From Caenorhabditis elegans (taxonomy: Eukaryota > Nematoda > Chromadorea > Rhabditida > Rhabditidae): a stretch of 64,000 bases of DNA. The notes below the pieces were generated by a model that did no database searches, was not told the origin of the DNA, and saw only the letters and a program-made list of their open reading frames with translations. The stretch spans positions 7,316,001-7,380,000 of the forward strand of contig NC_003281.10 in NCBI RefSeq assembly GCF_000002985.6, written 5' to 3'. Shown here piece after piece: positions 1 to 12,100 of this stretch (position 1 is the first letter of the stretch; each line of letters starts with the position of its first letter). The position numbers and the translations under genes are program-made.

Positions 1-478
1 AGCATGAAAAGTATCACAACATTTGAAAATTGGAGAGGGGAACATTTTTTAGGGTAGAAAATAAATTATGCGTAGAATTCTTTTGTTGTGTTCTATAATT
101 TTTTTGGAGTAAAGGTTTTGGTACAAAACCCCTACTTTTTAAATTTTTTTTTTGTGGGAAATTTTAGAAAAAGGGTCGGTGCTGATATATAGTCATAAAA
201 TTGTCAAAATATAGAAAAATGTGTGAAAATAGAGATAAGACGTGTTAAACTATGGCATGATAGGGGGTATGGGGAGAATAATTTTTCAGTAATAAAAATC
301 CTGATTTGCATATGTAACTGCGTCCCATAGGCAAATTTCACATTTAAAAATTAAATGACCTAGGTTAATGAAAGAAGAAAAAGGTAATTCTTTCACAACC
401 TTTTTTTACAATTGTACTCATATGTTTGTTTGATGAATTTGAAAAGTATCAAAGAAAAATAGAAAACACTACAATGTC

Positions 479-2840
479 TTAGACAGAAGATTGCACAAAG
501 TTTGCTCCAGGAGATTGTCGTTGAACATTATATTCAATTGGCTGCTGTTGAATATATCCAGTTGGTCCTTGAGTATAAATTACATCTGGAGCATATTGTG
601 GAATTGATTGATTTTGAATATATTGTTGAGTAGTTGGAGTCACCAATGGAACATTTGAATATTGTTGTGGTTGAGTACTGTATTGAGTTACGGATGGAAC
701 TGGAGTGAATGACGTTGGATTCACTGGTGTACGGATTGGAGCATTGTAGCTGCAAAAACTCATTTTTGAAGAATTGAATTGAAAAATTTTTCAGTCATTT
801 TTTGAAAATTATATTCTTCTTTCATCAGCAAGCTATAAAACTAGATGCATTTGAAATTGGATATCTGTCGTCTATTCTGACTCTGATAAAGCAAAATTTT
901 CAATCGGTTATTCTTCATTCAAGTTAGAATTTTAAATTGAACTTTACAAAAATTGGTTCTTGTAACATTAAAAAAAATCCCCATTTGCATTCATAACTTT
1001 TTTGAAACCCTCTGACAAATGTAGTACTTACTCATAGTTCTGTGTTGGAGCTGGATTATAAGGGAAGTCAGAAGCTGGCTGTTGCTCTCTGAAATACATT
1101 TGATCGAAATTGCCCTTCCAATTAAAAAACTGTTAGGTTTATTTTACCTGTATTGTTGTTGTGGTTGATTCCATTGCGCAGAATTCCTCCCAGAATGAAG
1201 CCTTTGTTTATCATCACTTCTCATCTAAAAGAGGAAGGTTTTAAACATGTGTATCTTAAAATGACTTTTTGATTCGCTGTGAAATTCAATTTTTTGCAAT
1301 TATTTTTCATTTCCCTTCACAAAAGAACTTTCAAAAGTCATATAAATATTGCAAGTTCTGTCATATTCCACCTGAGCCGCTGACCTCCTTCTGTCCCATC
1401 CGTTCTTTTATTTGTCAAATGCTTCTGTTTCTTTCTTTCTTTCTCTAATTCTCTCTTGATTTTGTTCATCTCTCTCTGTATTTCATTCACATGCAAATAC
1501 AAACATTGCATGTACATATGAATGATTCCTCTCTCTTTTCTCCTCCGCAACAAATAGGCAAAGCGCATACCAAAATTCTTCGAGCCGTCCATCTTTGTGA
1601 AGAGAATGAGAGTGAGAGAAAACATACAAAAGCAAAATTTGGAGAAAAAGAATCGTAATGTCTATGCAGACTGTACAATACTATTGATTAATGGAAGAAA
1701 ATGAATTGAGGTTTCCAGGTTTACGGGATTTTCCGAGTGTCAGGCTTTAGCTTATAAAAGAGCCTATGCTTATTTTATACAGTAATCAAAAACAGAAAAA
1801 AAAACGATATTTGAAATCAACCTATAAATAATTTTGCAGACCTAACCTTCAACATTTAAATTTCAAGAATTCAGTGTAAAGCTGGAATGATTGAAAACCA
1901 TAATCATTGAATTTGGAAAATCCACAGAATGAGAAAGCTTGATCTTTGAGCTTGATCAGTGGCCAAGTTTTCTCAACTTGGCAACCACGTGAGAAATGAG
2001 CCAACCGCTGAGGTCTTTCACTCTATCTTTCCTCAATATTTGAAACCATTTGAGTCATCTCTCAAAAATTGATATTTTTACATCTGTCGAGAGATGTATA
2101 CAAATATAATCACATGCCCAAAACATTTCATACTATAGTTCTATATAGTTCACTCTTATTTTGGTTGGACGACATACAGTGACAGCAGAACCTTTTCAAT
2201 TTGAAATGACAGTTTCTATAATTTCAAGCAATGAGGAGCACTTAACAGAATTCCAGGAGTTCTCAAATTATCTTTGAAATTATAATTTAATAAAGACTCA
2301 CTGATCTCACTACGGCAGCGTAGATTACATAAATGAAAGCGGCGAGAAGCAGAACACCTCCAATGACAATTGCAAAGACCACAGCGATCTGAAATTCATT
2401 AAAATATGAAAAAATGAGCATAGATGAAGAAGTTTTTAAAGTTATATTTTTAAAATGTATTTACACTTATGGTGCAAGCTGTTGTTCGAACTGTATGATT
2501 CTCTTATGCGGGCTAAAACTATCACTAATGTTTTGAAATGGAAGAGAAAGTGATGTAATACAGTCGCCCAACTTAAAAAAATTCGGAGAATCAACTCAAA
2601 TTTAATTTAAATTTATTTATTTACTATTTCTTTGACTAGTATTTTGAGAGCAAAAGGTGGAAAACTCTAAACACCTACAAACAAATTAAATTTTTTATTC
2701 AGACCTGTGGTCCATTTCCAGCAAATGGTTCATCAAAAGTGTACGCAGGAACATAACCCATTGGGGAATAAGTCAAGAAAGAAAGGAATTGAAAGTCAGA
2801 AGGTCCAATGTTTGGACACCTTGACCCAAATAGGAGGGAC
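479..2840 (-). CDS. Single-pass membrane protein with Q/Y/P-rich cytoplasmic tail (5' end unresolved)
   Basis: Five exons can be joined in frame on the minus strand: 2705-2840, 2302-2388, 1148-1224, 1032-1088 and 479-749 (stop TAA at 479-481). Exon 2302-2388 encodes one strongly hydrophobic helix (IAVVFAIVIGGVLLLAAFIY) followed by a basic stop-transfer stretch. Upstream of the helix lies a short, probably extracellular, segment with one visible Cys. Downstream is a low-complexity tail rich in Gln, Tyr, Pro, Asn and Thr, including repeated PQQQ- and QYS-type runs. The acceptor chosen at 2840/2841 (GGTAG) is weak. A tiny ATG exon at 3434-3466 (MSYNHNQYNYQ) with a good donor could be the true first exon, but its phase does not fit this acceptor directly, so an exon may be missing. 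I do not recognise the family. The TM-to-stop portion is well supported; the N-terminus is not. Confidence 0.6.
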
Positions 2841-5800
2841 CTACCACCCAAAATTCAATGAGGATAGGATTTCATTATTTTCTATTTTAGTTTTGAGTTT
2901 TCAGAAAGTGAAAAATATTTTTTGAGTTTTTCTGTTAAAAATATTTTTTTGACAAATATTTCTTCAAAAAAACATTTCCAGTCACCAAAAGTGATAAGAA
3001 CTTTGAAATCAAACATCGGAAATATTAATTCGTTGAAATTTCTTAATAATTTTGAGTCTTGTTTACGGAAATTGAATTTTAGAAATTAAAACTAACTTGG
3101 AACTTTTTTTATTTCAGAAATAATATGTAGGATACTTTCTCTCTGTCTACAATAATAATTTCTACTCCCCCATATGTATAATTTCACTTTGCTTTTATGA
3201 AATTTCATTATTTTTGGAATCAAAAAGTTGCCGATTATAATTTGTAGTCTACGATAACTATCCAAAAATGGAAGAATATATTGGTTTGTCAGCAGAAAAT
3301 GTTTAATTACAACAATTCGAAAAACTACCAGGTGTCAAATAAATAATGAGTTTATACTTTCTGAGACTGCAGGTTACTACAGTAACCTCAAAAGAGATGG
3401 GATTTGCACTTGAATATGAAGAAAAAAGCAAACCTGATAATTGTACTGATTGTGATTGTACGACATGATGATGAATGAAAAGTTGAGTCACAGTTTTTGC
3501 TCTTGCTCTTCAATGATAATAATTAAAACGACGTCCTATACCTCCTTGCGGTGCGGGAGCGGAAAAGAAGTCGGTTGGGAAAGGAGAGTGAAAAAGAGAT
3601 GAAAAAGAAAAAGAGTGAAGGATTGACTGAGTCAACACTGAAGTTTCGAAGGCACATAAGAAATCAACAAAACATGGGAAGAATGAAGGTGAGAGGAGAA
3701 CAATTTGGAAGAGAACTACAGTTGCACCTGTTTTGTTTTGGGAAGAACAGCTGGTACAAGAACCGCGAATTCTCCGCTAACCTTTTGGGTTTAAATTATT
3801 TTGTGCCTGCGAAAATGAATTTTTTGTGTTGAAAAATACATGTCTACACAACCCGGTGATTTTTTACTTGCAGGCACGTCCTCATGTCTACGTGTTGGCC
3901 TACCTGCCTATTGCCTTTTTCTAAATTCTAGTTTATTACAGTTAGTACAGTCAGGCATTTTAATGCTAAAACATTTTTTGAAATGAGATATACATGGAAA
4001 AGTATAGGTTCCTTGAATCTGGAATATTGTTTTCCAAGTAGAGTACACATGGCAGGTATTACTGTAGAAGTATTACACTTATGGGAGAACATTGTTGTAA
4101 TTATTGTTACCCGATTGAACCCAACGCAGTTTTGATATATTTATTTAGTCTCTGAACTATTCAATAATTTCTTCTCAAAACCTTAAAAAAAAAGCATACG
4201 AAACAAATAATTCTTGCCAAAATGCAAAATGCAAAGACCTATCTATGCGGCCATGAAAGTGTGAAAATGAAGAAAAGCTGGCAATAATGTGAGGTAAGAC
4301 TGCACAGTGATAAGAAATAGTGGAGATGAAAAAAAAAGAAAATTAAAACGACAAAAAATATTTCAAGGGAAATTGCCTAAATCGTCAATCTTCCATGATC
4401 AATTCCACTATGTTGAGCACTAAAACAAACAGGCTTTCTTCAAAGGTTCAAGTACTTTAGTGCTCTTTCAAACAATTTCATTAAAACCTGTTCATAAGAT
4501 GTAGTCACGCTCTAATGACTTTTGTTTGTGAATGGCTCCAAAATATAGAGCTTTAAATATTTAGATAAAAAAGTGAACACTTACTTAAAAAGTCATTATT
4601 AATTTTAAAAAATTCTATAAGATAATATGGTCTAGAGGATGTACCAACAGAAAAGTTACAGATTTTTCAAAAAAAGAGAAAAGCACGTGCTGAGTGGTAT
4701 TGTCATATGTATGTGTTTGTTGGCATTGGGTTACAATTCTTATTTTTTCTTCGGTTTTTGATGACACAGTTCGATGCAAAAATATTTGAGTTTTAAGGAG
4801 TGGTTTTTTAGTTAATCACAACTTTTTGGTATTGTTAAAGATAAGCCTTCCACGTAGGCAAAAAAATGTATGCCTATTTGTCTACTATGCACCTAGTAGA
4901 TAGGCATAAATTTACTGGACTCGAGTTTAATTTTTCTTAACGGCATACTTAGTAAAATTCAAAAAAAGCTATATTTGTCATGTAGGCGAGCAGGAAGGAA
5001 TTTTTATGGCAGTGTGAAAGTCTTACTATTAGTTACTAGCTAACGCCTAAATTATTATACAAGTTCCATTCGAACAGTGTTGGTTGTGGAAAAGCAAATG
5101 AGTCACTTCAAAACTTTTGAAAGGTTTAAATATAAGTAAAAAATATGTTGAATGATTCATCCGTAAATGCGGAGTACCTGTTTAACTATAGGCAATTGTG
5201 GAATTCAAACTTTGTGAAGGTGAAATTTAGAAAACTCAAAATTATATTTGAGAGCTAATTGCTCAAAATGGTAAATTTCAGAGAAATGACCGTCTTTTTA
5301 TCAGTAGCCTTATCGTAATCACTTTTTAATTTAGAAGCGACCACTTCTATTTTGAGCCTGCTAAAGCGGTTCATTCTGATATAGCTAATTTTAGTATTTT
5401 ATAAATTGAATGTGTTCTAGAAATAGACAATTTCTCTCTATTTTCAGTCTAGATGTCATAAAAGTTATCATGAAGTTCGCATCTGCGAAATACCCAATTC
5501 AGACATATTTTCACACTACACTGAGCCCATTCAATGAAATAAAAGTAATGCTTTCTTAAACTCTCAAAGTGCCTAGAAAAAAATCAGGTATATCGGGCAA
5601 AAATTTGGCCATCCAAGTTTTCTCAGTTGCCAAATTTATAAAATTGTTTAAATCATATTCTCACTAACAAGTGTTTTTGAAACAAATATAGTAATTGCCA
5701 AAATTGTATAGTCAAAACAGTTTTGGCAATCGTAAATTTAAATATAGATTTTTGAAATTTTTCGGTCAAGTTGCGGTAAATTGAAAAAATCTTGAAATAG

Positions 5801-5970
5801 TTTAGGATGTTAAAAATTGAATAGCCATAAAGTATATCTGGAATTTTTTTTCGAATAGTCTCTTATGAATTTTTGACAAAAAATATTTTTTGTCAAAAAA
5901 TTTTAAAATATTGATAGGTTACTTCTCCTATTATTTATTTAAATTACAACGTTGTTAACTTTGAACTACA

Positions 5971-6955
5971 TTTGGAAATTATGTCTTCCGTGTAAAAATA
6001 AAAAAGCAAGTACCAACTGAAAGAGCACAATTTATTTAGAGAAAAAGGTCTAACCTTTCTAACCTTTCTCTTTCTCCCGAACACATAGACAAACAAAACG
6101 AAAGCTTCTTCTCTTCACTTGCTCAATTGTAAATATACTCTCATGTAGACCAGACCTTGAGACTTTTCCATGTAAATATACACATTTTACGGCAAAATTT
6201 CGTTTGGTGCTAGAGTAACACACTGTTTGATAACAGATTTTCCCTCATTCTTGAAACATTGATTTTCTCGGTCAACCAGGTCATGTGAAACAAATAAAGA
6301 AAACTGGATGGAGGAGAGACGAGAAAAAATAAAATGGGAAAATGTGAAAAAAAGAAAGACAAATAAACAAATATATCGGAAAAATATTGGCATACGGCGC
6401 CAAAAATTATGTAAATTTCGAGAAGACAACGAATTTCTCCACAAAAAAAGGTTTCGGTAAGATGTTGGAAGACAGTTTCTATGAAATTTCACCTAGATAT
6501 CAGACTTATCAGTGGTAGTTGCTCTATCCGTAAGGCTTTCCATTGTAGGCAGACATATTTTCAGGCTAATGTGCCTGCCTGCTTATTGCCTACCCTACTG
6601 TTTTCACTCTGTATATTATTAAATTTATCATTCCAATAAGTGGGTTGAAAGTTCAAACGAGAACAAAATAACTGTGCTCACGAGGCAGGATCCTTGAAAG
6701 CAATAAACATTCATTATGAATGTCCTACTCTCTGGAAAAATGTTATAGGTATACCTATAGGCACGGGTGCAAAATCTTAATGGGGATCACTCTAAAAAAA
6801 TTTAGTTGTCACGGAGTCGGTTCAGAAAAGTTTCAATTTTCTCCACATGAGCAAAACCGAGCATCATTTCGCTCCTCCTTGGCTTTTTTTGGAAATTATG
6901 TCTTCCGTGTAAAAATAAAAAAGCAAGTACCAATTGAAAGAGCATAATTTTAGAG
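5971..6955. repeat. Pair of ~65-bp direct repeats
   Basis: Positions 5971-6035 and about 6888-6955 share a block beginning TTTGGAAATTATGTCTTCCG and running through AAAAAGCAAGTACCAA to an AGAGCA(C/T)AATTT end, with only a few differences. The copies are in the same orientation about 920 bp apart. The DNA between them does not look related to either copy. Confidence 0.75.
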
Positions 6956-7618
6956 ATACATCAACAAAAAAAGGTTGGCAAACTTTGGAAATTGTAAAAG
7001 TTCACAAAAAATTTGGCAACATTTTCTATCTATGTCAAAAAATATTGATAATATCAACTTTCAATCGAAAAAATTGGTAGATTACTTTAATTTTGAAATA
7101 AGATTTTATATAAATCTATACAAAAAACAATATATTTTTTATGTCGGGAGGGTGTGATGATAAGTTGATAATTAGCAAACAGAGCATGGCGGGAAGAGGT
7201 ACGATTGATTACATTGAGCCATTTGAAGAGACAGAGAGTGATAAGAAAATGGGTGGAGCTCAACATTTTGTTGGGATACAAGGAATAACATCGAGGTAAA
7301 CGTAGTTTTTTGAAAAATTCATGGAATTTTCATATTAAATTTTTCTTGTTTATTACTGATTAAGACACCGGTCGACACCTTGTACCTTGGATATATTTAT
7401 CAAGTTTCCAATAGAGCACAATCCAAACTTTTAAATAATATCAATTCGATTCGTCGTTGGTAAGCAAAATAAAATGGAAAAATGTATTTTATTGCTTTTC
7501 GTCATCGCAAATTCATTGATATAGATTTACGACCGGCACGGGGCACAGTAGCAAACCGATAAAACTGCTCTCATCGGCCGATCAATCAGATAATAGTTTT
7601 TGTCATCAACAAATTACG

Positions 7619-7629
7619 GGGGGGGGGGG
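7619..7629 (+). repeat. Poly-G tract (11 G)
   Basis: An uninterrupted run of eleven G on the plus strand in intergenic DNA. Long monoG tracts can fold as G-quadruplexes and in C. elegans are deletion-prone without the DOG-1/FANCJ helicase (established knowledge); whether this one behaves that way is inference. Confidence 0.8.
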
Positions 7630-8544
7630 AAGAGTTGAGGTGCAATTTTTTTGGAGAGGAATTTAATTGACTATATTTAAAATTTGAAGATTATCATTAT
7701 ACATACTATGATTATATTGATGTGTTGGAAAAATGCCCACTTTTTGCAACAAGGATCTTTTTGTCAAAGTATCCAAGTTTTGGTATCATAATCTTTCAAA
7801 ATTGTTCATTGAATGCATGTTGGACTGCTCAAAATAGATTGTACCTTTAATTTCTTAAAAGTGGAATAGTCTAAAATTCTGGCAGAAGGGAATGAGCATG
7901 GCTTCTCATTTTGGAAGAAATTATGATTATTATTTTGTAAATGAATTTTTTTCTATTTTCAGAGAAATCATTTTGTGAAGCAGGTGAAGTGTTTTCGAAT
8001 TTTGCATCCAATTGACTGTCACCGAAATGATTTTGCGCAAAAAAAAAGAAAGATTCGTTGTCATATCAGCATATGGATATGAAATATTGTACAAATAGAA
8101 ATAGTTTGAAAATTGTTGAATCATATTGATGTAGTTCTATTTATTTGCTTACGTGGTTATCAACTTTTTCATGGAACAAGAAAAATAACGTTTATGAATG
8201 CAATATTTGAAAGTTTAAAGTAACACATTTCATTCATGATTGTTGATACAGTGTGTTTAGTATTTATCTTAATATTAACTTAAACCAATTTACGGACGGA
8301 GCCTATTTTGCAAGTTGGTGGCGTTTCAAATAATATTGTTGAAAATTGAAATGGAAATGAGTGGTCACAAGAAAAATGTACTGCCAAAATTTAGCAATCG
8401 ATCCTTAAACGACGTTTTTCGGCATGCTTCTTTTTGCATTTAGCATTCGAAATGTTCATCAAGCTGTAAAATTACGGTACTTGGTCTCGAAACGAGAAAT
8501 GTTTCCCAACTGCGACAATGCTTGCGCCTTTAATGAGTCACTGT

Positions 8545-8662
8545 AGTTTCAAAGTTTCGTTTCATCGTTCTTTTTAAAGGCGCACTTTTTTATTTAACAA
8601 AAACGTGACGTGTCAAGATCCAGTACCGTAGTTTTTTGGTAAAATGTCGCGTCTGGGTATTG
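8545..8662. repeat. Dispersed repeat with GTACCGTAGTTTTTTGG core
   Basis: This copy carries the recurring order: AGTTTCAAAGTT..., TTTAAAGGCGCAC, ACGTGTCAAGATCCAGTACC, then TCGCGTCTGGGTAT. The same order recurs at 18709-18803, 32945-33028 and 57828-57945, with partial copies near 9490-9575 and 33755-33800. It is non-coding and looks like a short interspersed element family. Confidence 0.7.
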
Positions 8663-9118
8663 CAGGCTCAAAAACAACATTCCTTTTAGATAATACATTC
8701 TGACTCACTTTTTTGACCTGTTCCAAACTCGGGGTTAAGAAAGTTTTCTCACAATGAAATAGCATGCACCATGTACTAAATATGAAAAAAAGCGGGAAAT
8801 GGTATACGGTTGAGTCATAGCTCCAACTTTCCCCCACTTCTCTTCTTTTGAAGCGAGCAATGAAAGAAAACCTGAGTCATCACGAATGTTTGTGATGAGA
8901 AGAAAAAACGGGAAATTTAGAAAAACTTCCAAGGTAGGCAAAAATATGAAAATTTATTGGGACTGGAACTGAATTTTACAACAAATGATGAGACCGTAAA
9001 TCAATAGAGTTAGAGATCATGCAATAAAACGATTTTTCTTGAAAAATTGGAAGAACTTTTCCTAAATACAAAATTTCACAGTGGAAAATACCATAATTAT
9101 TATCGAGTAGAAAATAGC

Positions 9119-12100
9119 TCAATTTGGAAGAATCGGAGAAAGAAGTTGATTCATAGCGGGCATTGGTGAATTCACAAGGCGTGGAGATTTCTCTGGCGGA
9201 GACGCATTTGACACTGTTTCATCAGAAATTCCACGTTTCTGTGTGTTCGGTTCCATGAGGATAAGACGATTGATGGTATTACGTGCTTGCTCGGACAAGG
9301 ACTGAAAATTTAATTTTAATAATGAAATTGTTGATTTGAGAGTAAAAACATTCCTATGTTAAATTGTGTTGCGGACTTTTCTTAATTTTTCTCCGGTTTC
9401 TCTCAGAAACTGGAGAAAATTTTTTGAAAAATAAAAATGATGAAAACTTATCAAAAATCGAAGAAAACCCCGTAACAACAAGGAGTTAGAAACTACAGTA
9501 CTGCTTAAAGGCGCACTGCCCTTAATTCAAAAAAGATTGGTCGCTTCGAGACCGGGACCAATACCCGGAAAATTGGGGAAAGTTTGAAAACATAAATTTA
9601 TAAATTACCTCAATAGCCTTTTCATGGGTAGTGCCTCAAAGCGGCGAAAAGGTGGAAACATTTCTCTCCCCCAAGCTCGCTTGTGCCTGGAGTTGGTCAC
9701 CAGGTAGGAGAGAAGTAGGCTAAACGACCCAAACTGCCATACGTCCTGATCGGTAGCAGCGTCCAATGCTCCCGTTCTTGACGGCCTCCCCCAGGTCTTG
9801 GCGACGTCCGTGCTCCGGCAATCTGGCTTGGCCTAGTAAGTCAGCCCAGTAGGACACCAAAAATTACTAAAAACTCAAAAACCAAAGAAAAAACCGATGG
9901 ATCTACAACCCGGCAATCAAGTTCACTAGGGCCACGGTCTTCGCCCTTGAGGACTGCCGGGGGCCAACTACGAAAGACCACCAGATCGGAATTAAAGAAG
10001 AGCGAATTCCACCTTGGCACATGGAACACCCAATCTCTGCTCGGTCCTAGACTCGCATCAGGGGTTGAATACCTCAAAAATTCCACATGACACGTCGTCA
10101 ATCTCCAAGAGACGCGCTTCTTCTCCATGCCTTCCATCGATCAACCTGAATACCAACTGCTCTAAAAACCAACAACAAAGACTTGGGACTGGGCTTTTTC
10201 GTAAAGAAATGCCATGAACTAGAAGTCATCAACGTCTCGTGGATTGGCGGAGGCATTGCTTCTCTTGAACTGGAATTCAGAAAAGTCAAGATCATGGTTC
10301 TCAATGTCTATGCTCCAGTTTGCAAAAGTCGGTCCGAAAACGACGCAAAGCGCTTCTTCGAGAGACTCCGGGCTGAATACTTCCAACTCAGGAAATCTTT
10401 CAAAGGACCAATCGTTCTCGGAGGAGACTTCAACGCCGCCACCTCATGCTCTACCAACGATGAACTGGCTCCCTGGATCTGCGGGAACGTCTTCGGAAAT
10501 TCCAACAACCACGGAGACTTCTTCTTCAATTTCCTTGCATCCACTCGTCTCTTCCAGCTGAACTCAAGATTCCCTAAAAGACTCGCGAAAAGGTGGACAT
10601 TTGCAGGAAAGAAGGCTGTTGGGAGGACGGAAATCGACTTCTTCATCTCATCCAGGATCGATCTCGTGAAGGATGTCAGCACATTCTCCAATCTCCACAA
10701 TCTCAGTGATCACCGTCTTATCCGTTCGAGATGGGCTATTTCAGTAAAATCCGAACGCGACCACGCCTTCAAGTCAAGGAGACTGCCATCCACTGGTAAG
10801 GAGAGAGACTGTACTCTCTACGAAGACGCCATCAAAGATCTGAGTAATCACGCAACCTTCGGTTCGTACGACTCCTTCGTCAAGACTCTCCGACAAGGAT
10901 TGGTTCCGCTTCCCGCCCATAAACCGCAAAAATTCAGCCAAAGGACTAACATGATTCTGCAAGAAAGGAGATCAGTCCTTGAATCCTCCGCTCCAGATAC
11001 TGCCAAGCTCCGTAAACTGTCTCAAGAAGCAAGGAAATCGATAACGGAATATCTCACTCAAAAGTACGACTCGATTCTTGAAGCTTGCCGGAAGAAAATA
11101 TCTTCAAAAATCTTGAAGAAATCCATCCCTGCCGAAATCCCCTTGCAATATCTCGAAAGGCCTGACGGATCTCTCACGGCCAACCGCATCGAAATCCGAA
11201 AAATCGTCGAATCTCACTTCAAGGCACTATACGAGGCTCCCACGAGCTCTCCACGTCAACCACAAATCCTAATCCTCCGAGTCTTGATCCCATCCCAGCC
11301 ATTCTCAAGAGCGAAGTACGTCTGGAGATCAGAAAACTCAAGACCAAATCTGCTCCAGGTCTCGATAATGTGGATGCGGCGATGCTCAAAAATGGAGGCG
11401 ACACTGTAGTGGACTCAGTAACTGCTCTGTTCAACAACATCCTCCAACACAACAAGGTCCCTGATCTTTGGAAAATATCGGATGTCAAGCTGATCCCGAA
11501 AAAGGCTAAAGCCACTAAGATCAAAGACTTCCGACCAATCTCGCTCCTCCCAATCCTGAGCAAAATGTTCTCGAGCATTCTGACCAGAAGGCTGACACCA
11601 ACCTTGGAGAGCTACCTGGACGAAAGTCAAAACGGCTTTAGGAAAGGGAGATGCTGTGCTGACAACATTCAAAGCCTCACCATGCTCATCGAAAAGTGCA
11701 ACGAATTCCAGCTCCCACTCCTTCTTCTTTTCATCGACTACCAGACGGCTTTCGACAAAATCGGACACTCGGCTGTGGTTTCCAGCCTCGAGAAAGCAGG
11801 AGCCGATCCCGCCATGCGCAAGATGATTCAGGAAATGATGGATGGAGGACAAGCCGAGATCACAGTGCACGATAAGAAGCTCAAAGTCAACCTCTGCACC
11901 GGGGTTCGTCAAGGAGACTCAGCTTCCCCAGCTCTTTTCAGTGCTGCTCTCCAAGCTATTCTGACGGATTGCGACAACGAGTTCGCGGGAGTTGGCATCA
12001 ATGTGGAAGGTAGACACATAAGAAGACTGGAATTTGCGGATGATGTAGTCCTGATATGCTCCACACCGGGAGAAGTTCAAGAACGACTGGAAATTTTGGA

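Larger units (their letters stand above)
2841..9118. other. Non-coding stretch, no convincing gene
   Basis: About 6.3 kb with only scattered short open frames lacking paired splice sites. It holds a possible first exon of the upstream membrane-protein gene (3434-3466), short degenerate repeats containing CCTACCTGCCT/AGGCAGGC blocks (near 3870, 4850-4990 and 6545-6590), a ~65-bp direct repeat (5971-6035 and 6888-6955), an 11-base G run (7619-7629) and a dispersed repeat at 8545-8662. It may contain promoter sequence for the membrane-protein gene on the minus strand. Confidence 0.5.

Noticed and set aside
3551-3832. Plus-strand open frame of 93 codons rich in Lys/Arg/Glu
   Set aside because: Purine-rich DNA gives such frames by chance; no flanking exons, signal or family resemblance.
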